Shown: positions 1 to 7,384 of the stretch, piece after piece
Numbering within the stretch: the first letter of the stretch is position 1
Layout of the letters: each line of letters starts with the position of its first letter
DNA from: Bacteroidia bacterium
GTDB taxonomy: Bacteria > Bacteroidota > Bacteroidia > Bacteroidales > Azobacteroidaceae
Length of the DNA: 64,000 nt
Direction: 5' to 3'
Assembly: GCA_026000155.1 (NCBI GenBank)
Contig: BNYG01000002.1
Span: forward strand, 1-64,000
The notes under the pieces: generated by a model
What the model saw: only the letters and a program-made list of their open reading frames with translations
What the model was told of the DNA's origin: nothing
Databases searched by the model: none
Position numbers and translations under genes: made by a program

Positions 1-1
1 A

Positions 2-172
2 CATCCGGAAAATATGTTTTTGCAGCGGACCTATCACTCATGTTGGTGGGATAAGTTGTATTCATTCTTTTCTTTATTTGTTGGTACTCATAAAGATACG
101 AAGAATAGGCATATAAACCAACTGATAGTCAATGTTTTATTGTCCATTTTTATTCGTTTATTCTATTTTTAA
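2..172 (+). CDS. Possible 3' end of an unidentified gene (partial)
   Basis: One frame is open from the left edge for 56 codons and stops with TAA at 170-172. The peptide has a Trp-Trp pair near residue 15 and a hydrophobic tail rich in Leu, Ile and Phe. I do not recognise it. An open frame of this length in AT-rich DNA can arise by chance, so this is only a candidate for the C-terminus of a gene that begins outside the window. The remaining bases up to 249 are AT-rich, and I see no clear promoter motif for the next gene in them. Confidence 0.25.
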   Translation, partial: HPENMFLQRTYHSCWWDKLYSFFSLFVGTHKDTKNRHINQLIVNVLLSIFIRLFYF

Positions 173-249
173 ACAGTTTCTAAACTTTTTTTCTTTTTTT
201 CTGTTCTAATTTTAGGTGAATAGTAATCATTAAATAAAAAGATAATAAT

Positions 250-1170
250 ATGCAATTGCAAGGCAGGCGAGAAAGTCAAAATGTGGAAGATAACCGGCGA
301 TCGACCGGAGGTGGTTTCGGAGGCTTCGGCGGCTTCGGTGGTCTGGGAGGAAATACAGGCAATCTGTTTTCGGGGCGCGGCTGTGGTTGCGGTAGTGGTG
401 TCGGCGTCATTATCCTGGTTATCGTTTTGTGGATTATGGGCGTCAATCCTTTGACATTGCTGGATACGGGCGGTGATTCGCTGTCTCTTCAACAAGGTAA
501 TTCCGACTACACTCCTACAGCAGAAGAAGATTCTTATGCTGCCTTTGCAAAGCAAATTTTAGCCAGCACGGAAGATGTATGGACGGATATTTTCAGACAA
601 ATGGGCAAAACCTACCGGCCGCCGACTTTGTCTCTTTACACAAGCGCTGAACGGACTGCTTGCGGTATGGCCTCTGCCGATGTCGGTCCTTTTTACTGTT
701 CGGCCGATGAAAAAATATATCTTGACGTGTCGTTTTTCAACCAAATGGCTTCGCAACTGCATGCCGGAGGCGATTTTGCCTACGCGTATGTTATTGCGCA
801 TGAAGTGGGGCATCATGTACAGAAATTATTGGGAACATTAGACCGGGTAGATACTCAAATGGCGCGTTCTACTGAAAATGTAGCGAATGAATTATCGGTT
901 CGATTGGAACTGCAGGCCGATTTTTATGCCGGTGTCTGGGCGAATCACGAAAATAAAATGTATCAAAGTTTGGAACCGGGCGATATTGAAGAAGCCTTGA
1001 ATGCCGCTTCCCAAATCGGAGACGACACCTTGCAAAAACAGGCGCAAGGCTATGTGCAACCCGATTCGTTTACGCACGGCACTTCCGCTCAACGCTATAA
1101 CTGGTTTTATAAAGGGTATAAAACGGGTAATATTGCCGATGGCGATACATTCAACGCGAATCCGCTGTAA
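250..1170 (+). CDS. YpfJ/KPN_02809-type neutral zinc metallopeptidase
   Basis: Membrane-anchored zinc metallopeptidase of 306 residues. The N-terminus (QGRRESQNVED) is the typical opening of this family and fixes the start. A Gly/Phe-rich low-complexity stretch (about 20-50) is followed by one transmembrane segment (about 51-64), and the catalytic domain should lie outside the membrane. The zinc site HEVGH is at 184-188 and the likely third ligand is Glu220 in the motif ELQAD. Length and order match the family. The physiological substrate is unknown. No operon partner is evident: the next gene begins about 150 bases later behind its own -7 box. Confidence 0.92.
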   Translation: MQLQGRRESQNVEDNRRSTGGGFGGFGGFGGLGGNTGNLFSGRGCGCGSGVGVIILVIVLWIMGVNPLTLLDTGGDSLSLQQGNSDYTPTAEEDSYAAFAKQILASTEDVWTDIFRQMGKTYRPPTLSLYTSAERTACGMASADVGPFYCSADEKIYLDVSFFNQMASQLHAGGDFAYAYVIAHEVGHHVQKLLGTLDRVDTQMARSTENVANELSVRLELQADFYAGVWANHENKMYQSLEPGDIEEALNAASQIGDDTLQKQAQGYVQPDSFTHGTSAQRYNWFYKGYKTGNIADGDTFNANPL

Positions 1171-1249
1171 AGATCCATATCACACGTTGATAGATTCAAT
1201 TTCTATGAGAAAATAATGTTCTCAAGGCAGCATTTTTTGGAAATTTGAC

Positions 1250-1257
1250 TACCTTTG
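1250..1257 (+). promoter_or_regulatory. Bacteroidota -7 box, TACCTTTG
   Basis: TACCTTTG matches the Bacteroidota -7 consensus TAnnTTTG. It overlaps the TTG that would be the longest possible start of the next gene, which argues that translation begins downstream at 1318. No good TTTG lies at the -33 spacing. Confidence 0.5.
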
Positions 1258-1317
1258 TGCGAAAATTTGCTCGGACCTGCTTGCCAAGCCTGTCTGTTAG
1301 CCAAACGAGAATATTTT

Positions 1318-1713
1318 ATGAATCAAAGGGAGGAAGCCAAACAAGCTGCCAAAGAGTTAACAAAGTGGTTCGGTAAAAATTTGCCGGAAGTAAAAGTTGG
1401 GAAATTTATTGCCAAGCGATTCTATGTGGCACACCCAATGATATCCGATTTTATCATTATTAATAAGAATTTTTACACGGAAATTATAGGTTGGCATAGA
1501 GAGGATTTATTATATACCATCAAACTTGAAATTGCAAAATCGGCACACATATTACTTGAAAAGGCATTTTTTGATCGATTTGAAGATTCTGTTCATCATG
1601 CAGAGGTGGAAGCGTTTTTAGTTTTCAAATATGACTATCAAGGACTTTCTATAGAATTTAAAGTGAAGAAAAATCTGGATGGATATTTTTTACATTATAT
1701 GCGAATACTGTAA
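1318..1713 (+). CDS. Conserved hypothetical small protein
   Basis: A 131-residue protein with no signal peptide or membrane segment, so probably cytoplasmic. I do not recognise the family. The N-terminal third is Lys/Glu-rich and helical in character; the rest alternates hydrophobic and charged residues in short strand-like runs and ends in YFLHYMRIL. I chose ATG 1318 because the longer reading frame would start inside the -7 box at 1250-1257. The gene stands alone between the metallopeptidase and the TlpA-like lipoprotein. Confidence 0.6.
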   Translation: MNQREEAKQAAKELTKWFGKNLPEVKVGKFIAKRFYVAHPMISDFIIINKNFYTEIIGWHREDLLYTIKLEIAKSAHILLEKAFFDRFEDSVHHAEVEAFLVFKYDYQGLSIEFKVKKNLDGYFLHYMRIL

Positions 1714-1858
1714 AAAAATAACGGCTTTTCCGTCACCTTCGCCGTGTGCTTTCGCCGACGATAACTTGAAAAACCGTTAATTCTTTGTACAAAGATACTA
1801 TTTAATTTCGAATTAACCAACCATTTCTTCTTTTTTTTCATTTTCTAAAAGATAATGC

Positions 1859-1866
1859 TACCTTTG
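1859..1866 (+). promoter_or_regulatory. Bacteroidota -7 box, TACCTTTG
   Basis: TACCTTTG lies 24 bases before the chosen ATG (1891) of the TlpA-like lipoprotein. A longer in-frame start at 1855 would overlap this box and is therefore unlikely. Confidence 0.6.
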
Positions 1867-1890
1867 CAATTCGAATTTCAATTGCAAAAT

Positions 1891-3039
1891 ATGAAAAAGA
1901 TTATTTTATTCACCGGAATTCTGGCGTGTATGCTGGTTTCCTGCGGGGAAAAAAAGCAACAGTTTACAATCAGCGGGGAAATCTCCGGCAATACCAATAA
2001 AACGCTTTATTTGGAAAATGTCGGGACGGCTAAAATAGTTGTCCTGGATTCTGCTAAAGTGGCGTCGGGGAGTTTCAAATTCAAACAGGAACGCCCGGCA
2101 GTTCCCGGTTTTTACCGTTTACGATTGGGCAATCAGGTAATCAATTTGGCTATCGACAGTACGGAAACCATTACCGTAAAAGCGGATACCGCTCATTTTG
2201 CAAGCGATTATACCTTGGAAGGCGATGTTTACGAATCGCAGAAAATCAAGGAATTAACACTCTTACAGGCACAGGCGGCACGGCAATACACCGATTTGCA
2301 AAAACGGCAGGCAGCCGGCGAACTGTCTATCGACCAATACATTCAGGAAGTCAATACCGTTATTGACGGTTACAAAACAGCTACCAAGCCCTATATTCTT
2401 GCCGATTTTCTGGCTCCACCGGCTTATTTCGCTTTGTTTCAACAAATCAACAATCTGTTTATCTTTGATATTTACGACAAGGACGACAATAAATTGTTTG
2501 GAGCGGTAGCCAATGCCTGGAACAATGCTTATCCCGAATCAACCCGCGCCCTTCAATTGAAAAACATCTATACGAATTCGCGGGCTGTACTCCGTGGAGA
2601 AAAACCGGTGGAAGTACAGGAAACCTCTTCTGCCACGCTATTTGACATTTCCCTTCCTTCCTTGGACGGAAAAGAAATCCGTTTATCGGACGCAGGCCAA
2701 GGCAAAGTGACTATCATTGATTTTACGGCTTATGCAAGCGAAGGATCACCGGCTCACAACCGGCAACTGGCTGAGTTATACGACAAATATCAATCGCAAG
2801 GATTGGAAATTTATCAGATTTCCTTGGATACCGACAGTCATTTATGGAAAAATGCAGCCGTTAATTTACCGTGGATTTGTGTAAGAGATCCGCAATCCAT
2901 TTATTCGGCCATTGCCCAAAAATACAATGTCCGGAATATTCCGGTTTCTTTTATTCGGGACAGGGAAGGAGAAATTACAGCCCGGATAGAAGATTACAGT
3001 ATATTAAATAAAACGTTTGTCAATTATTTTAAAAAATAA
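1891..3039 (+). CDS. DUF4369/TlpA-type thioredoxin-fold lipoprotein lacking CXXC
   Basis: A 382-residue lipoprotein. The signal peptide MKKIILFTGILACMLVSC ends in a lipobox Cys. The N-terminal half resembles the DUF4369 region common in Bacteroidota TlpA proteins (beta-rich, then helical), and the C-terminal half is an AhpC/TSA-Redoxin-like thioredoxin fold. At the usual active site, where the family has WCGPC after the first strand, the sequence reads FTAYASEGSPAHN, so both catalytic cysteines are absent. The cis-Pro region (RNIPVSFI) is kept. It is therefore unlikely to be a thiol-disulphide oxidoreductase and may have a binding or structural role (inference). It is transcribed alone from its own -7 box. 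Confidence 0.82.
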   Translation: MKKIILFTGILACMLVSCGEKKQQFTISGEISGNTNKTLYLENVGTAKIVVLDSAKVASGSFKFKQERPAVPGFYRLRLGNQVINLAIDSTETITVKADTAHFASDYTLEGDVYESQKIKELTLLQAQAARQYTDLQKRQAAGELSIDQYIQEVNTVIDGYKTATKPYILADFLAPPAYFALFQQINNLFIFDIYDKDDNKLFGAVANAWNNAYPESTRALQLKNIYTNSRAVLRGEKPVEVQETSSATLFDISLPSLDGKEIRLSDAGQGKVTIIDFTAYASEGSPAHNRQLAELYDKYQSQGLEIYQISLDTDSHLWKNAAVNLPWICVRDPQSIYSAIAQKYNVRNIPVSFIRDREGEITARIEDYSILNKTFVNYFKK

Positions 3040-3087
3040 AATGTTGAAAAACATCCTTTAAAATTTGGTAATCGGATAAAAGAAGCC

Positions 3088-3095
3088 TAACTTTG
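3088..3095 (+). promoter_or_regulatory. Probable greA promoter -7 box, TAACTTTG
   Basis: TAACTTTG with a TTTG about 21 bases upstream (3063-3066) resembles a full Bacteroidota promoter. Transcription would start near 3100, just before the hairpin at 3114-3145 and about 90 bases before the greA start codon. Confidence 0.6.
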
Positions 3096-3113
3096 TATCA
3101 AGAAAATTCTTAA

Positions 3114-3150
3114 AAAGAGTTCCGGTCTGATGACCGGAATTCTTTTTGTT
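3114..3150 (+). terminator. Intrinsic terminator hairpin in the greA leader
   Basis: AAAGAGTTCCGGTC (3114-3127) pairs with GACCGGAATTCTTT (3132-3145) through 14 bp, one of them G-T, around a 4-base loop. A T-rich run follows. It can terminate readthrough from the upstream lipoprotein gene. It also lies downstream of the apparent greA promoter and could attenuate greA, releasing a leader RNA of about 50 bases. Confidence 0.75.
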
Positions 3151-3191
3151 TTGCTTACAAACAAGCTCGAATAGATAAAGGAAAAAACAGT

Positions 3192-3662
3192 ATGGCAATT
3201 AGTTACATGACCAAGGATGGATACAATAAGTTGCTCGAAGAGATCAGCTATATGGAATCCGAAAAACGGCCTGCAATATCCAGACAGATTGCAGAAGCCC
3301 GGGATAAAGGGGATTTATCCGAAAATGCAGAATATGATGCGGCAAAAGAAGCCCAAGGTATTTTGGAAGCCAAAATTTCGCAATTAAAAACATTGATTTC
3401 CAATGCGCGCTTGATCGATGAGAGTCAAATCTCGACCGAGAGTGTGCAGATTTTAAATAAAGTAACCATACGGAATACCAAGAATAATCAGAAAATCAGT
3501 TATACCTTGGTTGCCGAAAGCGAAACAGACCTGAAAGCCGGTAAAATAGCCGTCAGTACGCCTATCGGCAAAGGTCTGATGGGCAAAAAAGTAGGTGAAG
3601 TGGTAGAAATAAAAATTCCTTCGGGCGTTATTTCGTTCGAAATAATGGATATATCTATATGA
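3192..3662 (+). CDS. greA: Transcription elongation factor GreA
   Basis: GreA rescues backtracked RNA polymerase by stimulating cleavage of the nascent RNA in the secondary channel. The protein has 156 residues, the usual length. The N-terminal coiled-coil hairpin carries the acidic tip motif DKGDLSENAEYD (about 37-48), which holds the two catalytic acidic residues. The C-terminal FKBP-like domain ends with GEVVEIKIPSG. The start follows the family opening (MAISYMTKDGYNKL). The downstream HIT gene overlaps it by 4 bases (ATGA), so the two are translationally coupled. A terminator-like hairpin in the leader suggests attenuation. Confidence 0.96.
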   Translation: MAISYMTKDGYNKLLEEISYMESEKRPAISRQIAEARDKGDLSENAEYDAAKEAQGILEAKISQLKTLISNARLIDESQISTESVQILNKVTIRNTKNNQKISYTLVAESETDLKAGKIAVSTPIGKGLMGKKVGEVVEIKIPSGVISFEIMDISI

Positions 3663-4054
3663 GCAGTATTTTCAGTAAAATTATAGCAGGCAAGATACCG
3701 TCGTATAAAATTGTAGAAGACCCGAATTTTATCGCTTTCTTAGACATTCATCCGGTAGCGAAAGGACATGCTTTGGTGGTTCCCAAAAAAGAAGTCAATT
3801 ACATTTTCGATATGGAAGACAGGGCATTAGCGGATATGATGGTTTTTGCCAAACAAGTGGCTAAAGCCATGCAGAAGGCAATCAGATGCAAAAAAATAGG
3901 GATGGCGGTCATCGGATTGGATGTACCGCACGCACACATTCATTTGATACCGATTAAGGAGGAATCGGATATGTATTTTAATAATCCCCGGAAGGAATTT
4001 CAACCAACCGAATTTGAAACAATTGCTAAGGCAATTGCCGATGCGTTTGAGTGA
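3659..4054 (+). CDS. HIT family nucleotide-binding protein
   Basis: Histidine-triad protein of 131 residues, in the Hint/HinT-like group that hydrolyses nucleoside phosphoramidates or related nucleotides. The catalytic motif is VPHAHIHLIP with His91, His93 and His95. The N-terminus (SSIFSKIIAGKIPSYKI) is typical of the family. It is cytoplasmic with no signal peptide. It overlaps greA by 4 bases, an arrangement often seen in Bacteroidales. The cellular substrate cannot be deduced. Confidence 0.92.
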   Translation: MSSIFSKIIAGKIPSYKIVEDPNFIAFLDIHPVAKGHALVVPKKEVNYIFDMEDRALADMMVFAKQVAKAMQKAIRCKKIGMAVIGLDVPHAHIHLIPIKEESDMYFNNPRKEFQPTEFETIAKAIADAFE

Positions 4055-4099
4055 TTGAGATTAAACTGCGAGGCCGCTGAAAACACGGTTGCAATCAAC

Positions 4100-4480
4100 T
4101 TATTTCTTTTCCAACAAACTTTTCAATAAGGCAATTTGTTCGTCTTTGGCTGCGAGATGTTTTTCGTATTGTTCCAACAGTTTATCATAAATATCTTGAT
4201 TTGCAGAATATTGATGCTCTACATTAGCACTTCCTGTATAGGTACATTCATTGTGATTATTAATCACAACTTTTGATTCAATCCCTTCAAAAAACCTTTC
4301 GGGTGTTATCTCAAATATTGTGAGTAAATCCTCAAAATACTTCGCCCATGTATTTGTTTCGCCTTGCTCCAAGCGTGCATAAGCCGATTGTTCAATATGC
4401 AATTTATCTGCCATTTGCAATTGAGTGAAACCTTTATCTCTTCTTAATTTCCGTATTTTTGAAACAATTTGAGTTTGCAT
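4100..4480 (-). CDS. XRE-family helix-turn-helix regulator
   Basis: A 126-residue DNA-binding protein. An HTH_3 (Cro/C1-type) domain occupies about residues 5-62 (IRKLRRDKGFTQLQMADKL, then SAYARLEQGE). The rest is a short coiled coil ending in KSLLEKK, which could dimerise it. The start at 4480 is chosen because the longer frame (to 4528) runs across the promoter-like CAAAAATA box. It points away from the RiPP cluster starting at 4700 and shares its intergenic region, so it is a candidate regulator of that cluster as well as of itself (inference from position only). Confidence 0.85.
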   Translation of the reverse strand: MQTQIVSKIRKLRRDKGFTQLQMADKLHIEQSAYARLEQGETNTWAKYFEDLLTIFEITPERFFEGIESKVVINNHNECTYTGSANVEHQYSANQDIYDKLLEQYEKHLAAKDEQIALLKSLLEKK

Positions 4481-4505
4481 ATCAGTTACTTTTTTAAATA
4501 AAGTA

Positions 4506-4538
4506 CAAAAATAGTATTTTTTATGCAAAAATAGTATT
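4506..4538 (-). promoter_or_regulatory. Promoter/operator region of the XRE gene: direct repeat with two -7-like boxes
   Basis: On the reverse strand AATACTATTTTTG occurs twice, 20 bases apart (4506-4518 and 4526-4538). Each copy contains TATTTTTG, which fits TAnnTTTG. The proximal copy lies 25 bases upstream of the ATG at 4480. The repeat could be a duplicated -7 box or an operator for autoregulation. Confidence 0.4.
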
Positions 4539-4567
4539 ATTTTATGTAGAAATAACTCTTGGTTTGC

Positions 4568-4598
4568 GTCGTAATATCTTATATTTTTATGTCGTAAT
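4568..4598 (+). repeat. Direct repeat GTCGTAAT, candidate operator
   Basis: GTCGTAAT occurs at 4568-4575 and 4591-4598, 23 bases start to start, just upstream of the RiPP precursor promoter and between it and the divergent regulator. The two-turn spacing would suit a dimeric regulator, but this is inferred only from repetition and position. Confidence 0.3.
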
Positions 4599-4616
4599 CT
4601 TTAAGGTATCGAAAAG

Positions 4617-4647
4617 ATTGCAAAAATAAAAATAATGTATAACTTTG
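4617..4647 (+). promoter_or_regulatory. Promoter of the RiPP cluster (TTG-N19-TAACTTTG)
   Basis: ATTG at 4617-4620 and TAACTTTG at 4640-4647 are separated by 19 bases, the spacing of the Bacteroidota primary promoter. It is 52 bases upstream of the precursor ATG, and I see no comparable promoter further along the cluster. Confidence 0.75.
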
Positions 4648-4699
4648 CAAAACAGAGAATTAATTTTAATTTTTATGTTTTGCGCAAAAAATTAAAAAG

Positions 4700-4993
4700 A
4701 TGAAGAAGTTAGGTAAATTAAAATTGAATCAACTCTCTCAGGCAGAGTTGAACGAACGTGAAATGTGCCTCTTATTGGGAAGCGGAACGCCTGGGGATTG
4801 CAATTGTGGTTGTGGATATGCAAATTCCGGAGGATCTTCTTCTTCCTCTAATTCTTCTGCAAATAATGCACAAGGTTATACAGAAAGCTATGGGTATAGT
4901 GGCGGAAGTGGAGGTTCCTCAACAAATGGTTCTGGACCTGAATGTGGTTATTGGGAAGTAAATTGTACAGGTAGTAATCCTTACTCTTGTTAA
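4700..4993 (+). CDS. GG-Bacteroidales RiPP precursor peptide
   Basis: A 97-residue natural-product precursor. The leader (KLKLNQLSQAELNEREM, then LLLGSG at 24-29) matches the GG-Bacteroidales precursor family (TIGR04149 type). The Gly-Ser-Gly site is the expected cut point for the C39 peptidase of the exporter at 10000. The predicted core (30-97) begins TPGDCNCGCGY, has a long Ser/Gly/Asn/Tyr-rich middle, and ends in a Cys-bearing tail; its cysteines are 34, 36, 38, 82, 89 and 97. A peptide frame in the +1 register is a shadow. Modification enzymes, exporter and glycosyltransferases follow on the same strand. Confidence 0.88.
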   Translation: MKKLGKLKLNQLSQAELNEREMCLLLGSGTPGDCNCGCGYANSGGSSSSSNSSANNAQGYTESYGYSGGSGGSSTNGSGPECGYWEVNCTGSNPYSC

Positions 4994-5079
4994 CTCTCCG
5001 AATGTTGTAAATAATTAATTAATATATCCGGAAGTGTTATGCTATTAATGCTTCTGGATATAAAGTGAAAATCAGTACA

Positions 5080-5916
5080 ATGTATAAATACCTGAATTTG
5101 GTTTTCTGTGCACTTATCTTGTTTTCATGTGGGAACAAAACCAGTTCCGTTTTTTCCATTCCACCGGATGCCATTCCGTTTGATTATTCATTAAGAAATA
5201 TTATTTTGAACGGTTCTATCAACGATACCCTGCCCATCAATGTATTCTTTGATACAGGGGCATCTTTCTCTGCAATAGGATTATGTGATAGTTTGAAAGA
5301 TTTGTTGGGAGAGGATAAACAGTTTTTACAAATAGGAGATATCAAGAAAGAGATGGATGTTTTTTATTTAAAGAGAGAGAATAGTATTTTCCAACGAAGA
5401 GGTACAAATACAGCTTATATAGGATGGCGTTTCTTTGCAGATAATATCTTGGAAATATCTTTTCAACATAAATATATCAGGAAACTAAAAGAAGCGACAG
5501 AACTAAATGGATACAAATGTATAAAAATAGATACTGTACCTTTTTTGAGGATTCCGGTAGAAATATATTTGCAGGAAAAAATGATAAAGGAAGATGTAAT
5601 AATAGATACGGGAAATGATGGATTTCTGGATTTATTTTACAACACGATAAAAAAACATTCAATTCTCATAGATAGTACTCAAACAGAAAAGGTTAATACC
5701 GCTCAAATCGGTTCGTACGAAACTTTTTTTGTGGATGGAGATTCTGTCAAAGCAGGTTATGCCGTTCCCTTTCAATATCATCTTCGATTTTTTAAAGCGC
5801 CTGAATGTCCATTTTCAGGATTAATCGGTACTGCTTTTCTTGACAAATTTGATGTAGTGTTGGATTTGAAAGATTTTTATTTATATTTGAAACCCATTGA
5901 AAAAGAAGAAAAATGA
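5080..5916 (+). CDS. Aspartyl-protease-like lipoprotein in the RiPP cluster
   Basis: A 278-residue lipoprotein. The signal segment ends in LFSC (Cys17). Two retropepsin/pepsin-type catalytic triads are visible, FFDTGAS (Asp58) and VIIDTGND (Asp176), so the chain carries both halves of a two-lobed aspartic protease. ATG 5080 gives a compact signal peptide; a GTG at 5065 adds five residues and cannot be excluded. Placed between precursor and maturase, it may process the exported peptide or act in immunity (inference). Its TGA is the only stop separating it in frame from the next gene. Confidence 0.78.
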   Translation: MYKYLNLVFCALILFSCGNKTSSVFSIPPDAIPFDYSLRNIILNGSINDTLPINVFFDTGASFSAIGLCDSLKDLLGEDKQFLQIGDIKKEMDVFYLKRENSIFQRRGTNTAYIGWRFFADNILEISFQHKYIRKLKEATELNGYKCIKIDTVPFLRIPVEIYLQEKMIKEDVIIDTGNDGFLDLFYNTIKKHSILIDSTQTEKVNTAQIGSYETFFVDGDSVKAGYAVPFQYHLRFFKAPECPFSGLIGTAFLDKFDVVLDLKDFYLYLKPIEKEEK

Positions 5917-5988
5917 TGCAATCCACCTTTTTTTATCCATAGCGAACAAAAAAATGTTTACGTAATTAATATTCACAAGAAGAATATT

Positions 5989-7374
5989 TTGTTGGTGCAT
6001 CCATACATTCCATTTATCCATTTTGAGCGACAAGCAGCCGAAAAAACAATTGAGAGAGAAGATTTTGAATATTATAAAAAAAAGATTGCTTATTATCAAA
6101 GTCACGGAATCATATCCGAAAAGCCGGTTTCAGGCAATGGACAACTCTATCTGTCTCCCGAATTAATAGAAGAAAGTATAAGCAATTTAAAACAGATTGT
6201 ATTTGAAACGACAGAAAAATGCAATCTTCAATGTAAATATTGCTATTACGGAGAATATTACCATACAGCTCCGGAGAGAAAAAATCAGGATATGCCGGTA
6301 GAATACGCAAAAAAAATGATGGAATACCTGTCGAAAAAGCAGTTGTCCGAATTCAATCAATCTTGGAATCATTGGATGTATATCAGTTTTTACGGAGGGG
6401 AACCAATGATGAACATGCCGCTTGTTAAAAGTGTAATTAAAGCAGGTAAAATGAAAAACCGGCAAATAGCTTACTCAATGACCACAAATGCAACTTTGCT
6501 GAATAAAAATGTACCTTTAGTTGTTGATAATGACATTCATCTTACCATCAGTTTAGACGGGAACAAGGAAAACAACAGCTATCGTGTTTTCCGTAACAAG
6601 GCTCAAACTTTTGATAAGATTTTATCTAATCTGAAAAAATTGCAACAACAATATCCAATATATTATGAAAAGAATATCAAATTCAATGCAGTACTTCACA
6701 ACAAAAATTCCGTGCAGGAAATATACGATTTTTTCCAAACGGAATTTAATAAGAAGCCGGCTATTTTGGAGTTAAATAATTCCGGCATTGCAGAAGAAAA
6801 ATCAAATGAATTTTATGCAACCTATCGTAATCGAAATGAAAGTTTAAGTCAATTGGAAAATTATGCACAATTGGAATCAGAATTGTTTTTGGATATGCCT
6901 TCCTATCACTCGGCGCTGATTTTTTTGCATCAATACATTCAATTTGTTTATAAATCGTATGAAGATTTGTTATCAGGAGAAAATAGAATATTATGGACGT
7001 CAACAGGTACCTGTATTCCATTTTCCAGAAAAATATTTATTACGGCAAATGGCAAAATATTGCCTTGCGAAAAAATTGCACAAAAATTTGCATTAGGGAC
7101 GGTAGATGAAAACGGCGTTTATCTGGATGCCACAGAAATTGCAAATAAATACAATACCTATTACAAAACCTTATCGAAACAGTGTGCTGTATGCTATCGT
7201 CAACAAGCATGCAATCAATGTATTTTCTTTCTTGAAAATTTAGAAGACAAGCCCGTATGTCACGGATTTATGGACAAAAACAGTATGCAGAAATATTTGA
7301 CAAACACGATCTCTTTTTTTGAAAATCATCCTCACGATTATTCCCGCATGATGAAAGACGTGATTATATCCTAA
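5989..7374 (+). CDS. Radical SAM/SPASM peptide maturase, GG-Bacteroidales type
   Basis: A radical SAM enzyme of up to 461 residues that should modify the precursor core. The cluster motif CNLQCKYC places the three [4Fe-4S] ligands at Cys78, Cys82 and Cys85. A GGEPM motif follows near 135, and the C-terminal SPASM region is Cys-rich (LPCEK, CAVCYRQQACNQC, KPVC) for auxiliary clusters. There is no ATG near the start: TTG 5989 is used because AAGAAG lies 6 bases upstream; TTG 5992 and GTG 5995 are alternatives. The frame is open back to the stop of the protease at 5914. The family assignment (TIGR04148-like) rests on the neighbourhood as well as the motifs. Confidence 0.85.
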   Translation: MLVHPYIPFIHFERQAAEKTIEREDFEYYKKKIAYYQSHGIISEKPVSGNGQLYLSPELIEESISNLKQIVFETTEKCNLQCKYCYYGEYYHTAPERKNQDMPVEYAKKMMEYLSKKQLSEFNQSWNHWMYISFYGGEPMMNMPLVKSVIKAGKMKNRQIAYSMTTNATLLNKNVPLVVDNDIHLTISLDGNKENNSYRVFRNKAQTFDKILSNLKKLQQQYPIYYEKNIKFNAVLHNKNSVQEIYDFFQTEFNKKPAILELNNSGIAEEKSNEFYATYRNRNESLSQLENYAQLESELFLDMPSYHSALIFLHQYIQFVYKSYEDLLSGENRILWTSTGTCIPFSRKIFITANGKILPCEKIAQKFALGTVDENGVYLDATEIANKYNTYYKTLSKQCAVCYRQQACNQCIFFLENLEDKPVCHGFMDKNSMQKYLTNTISFFENHPHDYSRMMKDVIIS

Positions 7375-7384
7375 TTCAATACAC

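Noticed and set aside
1255..1317. Longer start (TTG) for the hypothetical gene at 1318
   Set aside because: The TTG is part of the TACCTTTG -7 box, so it would be upstream of or at the transcription start.
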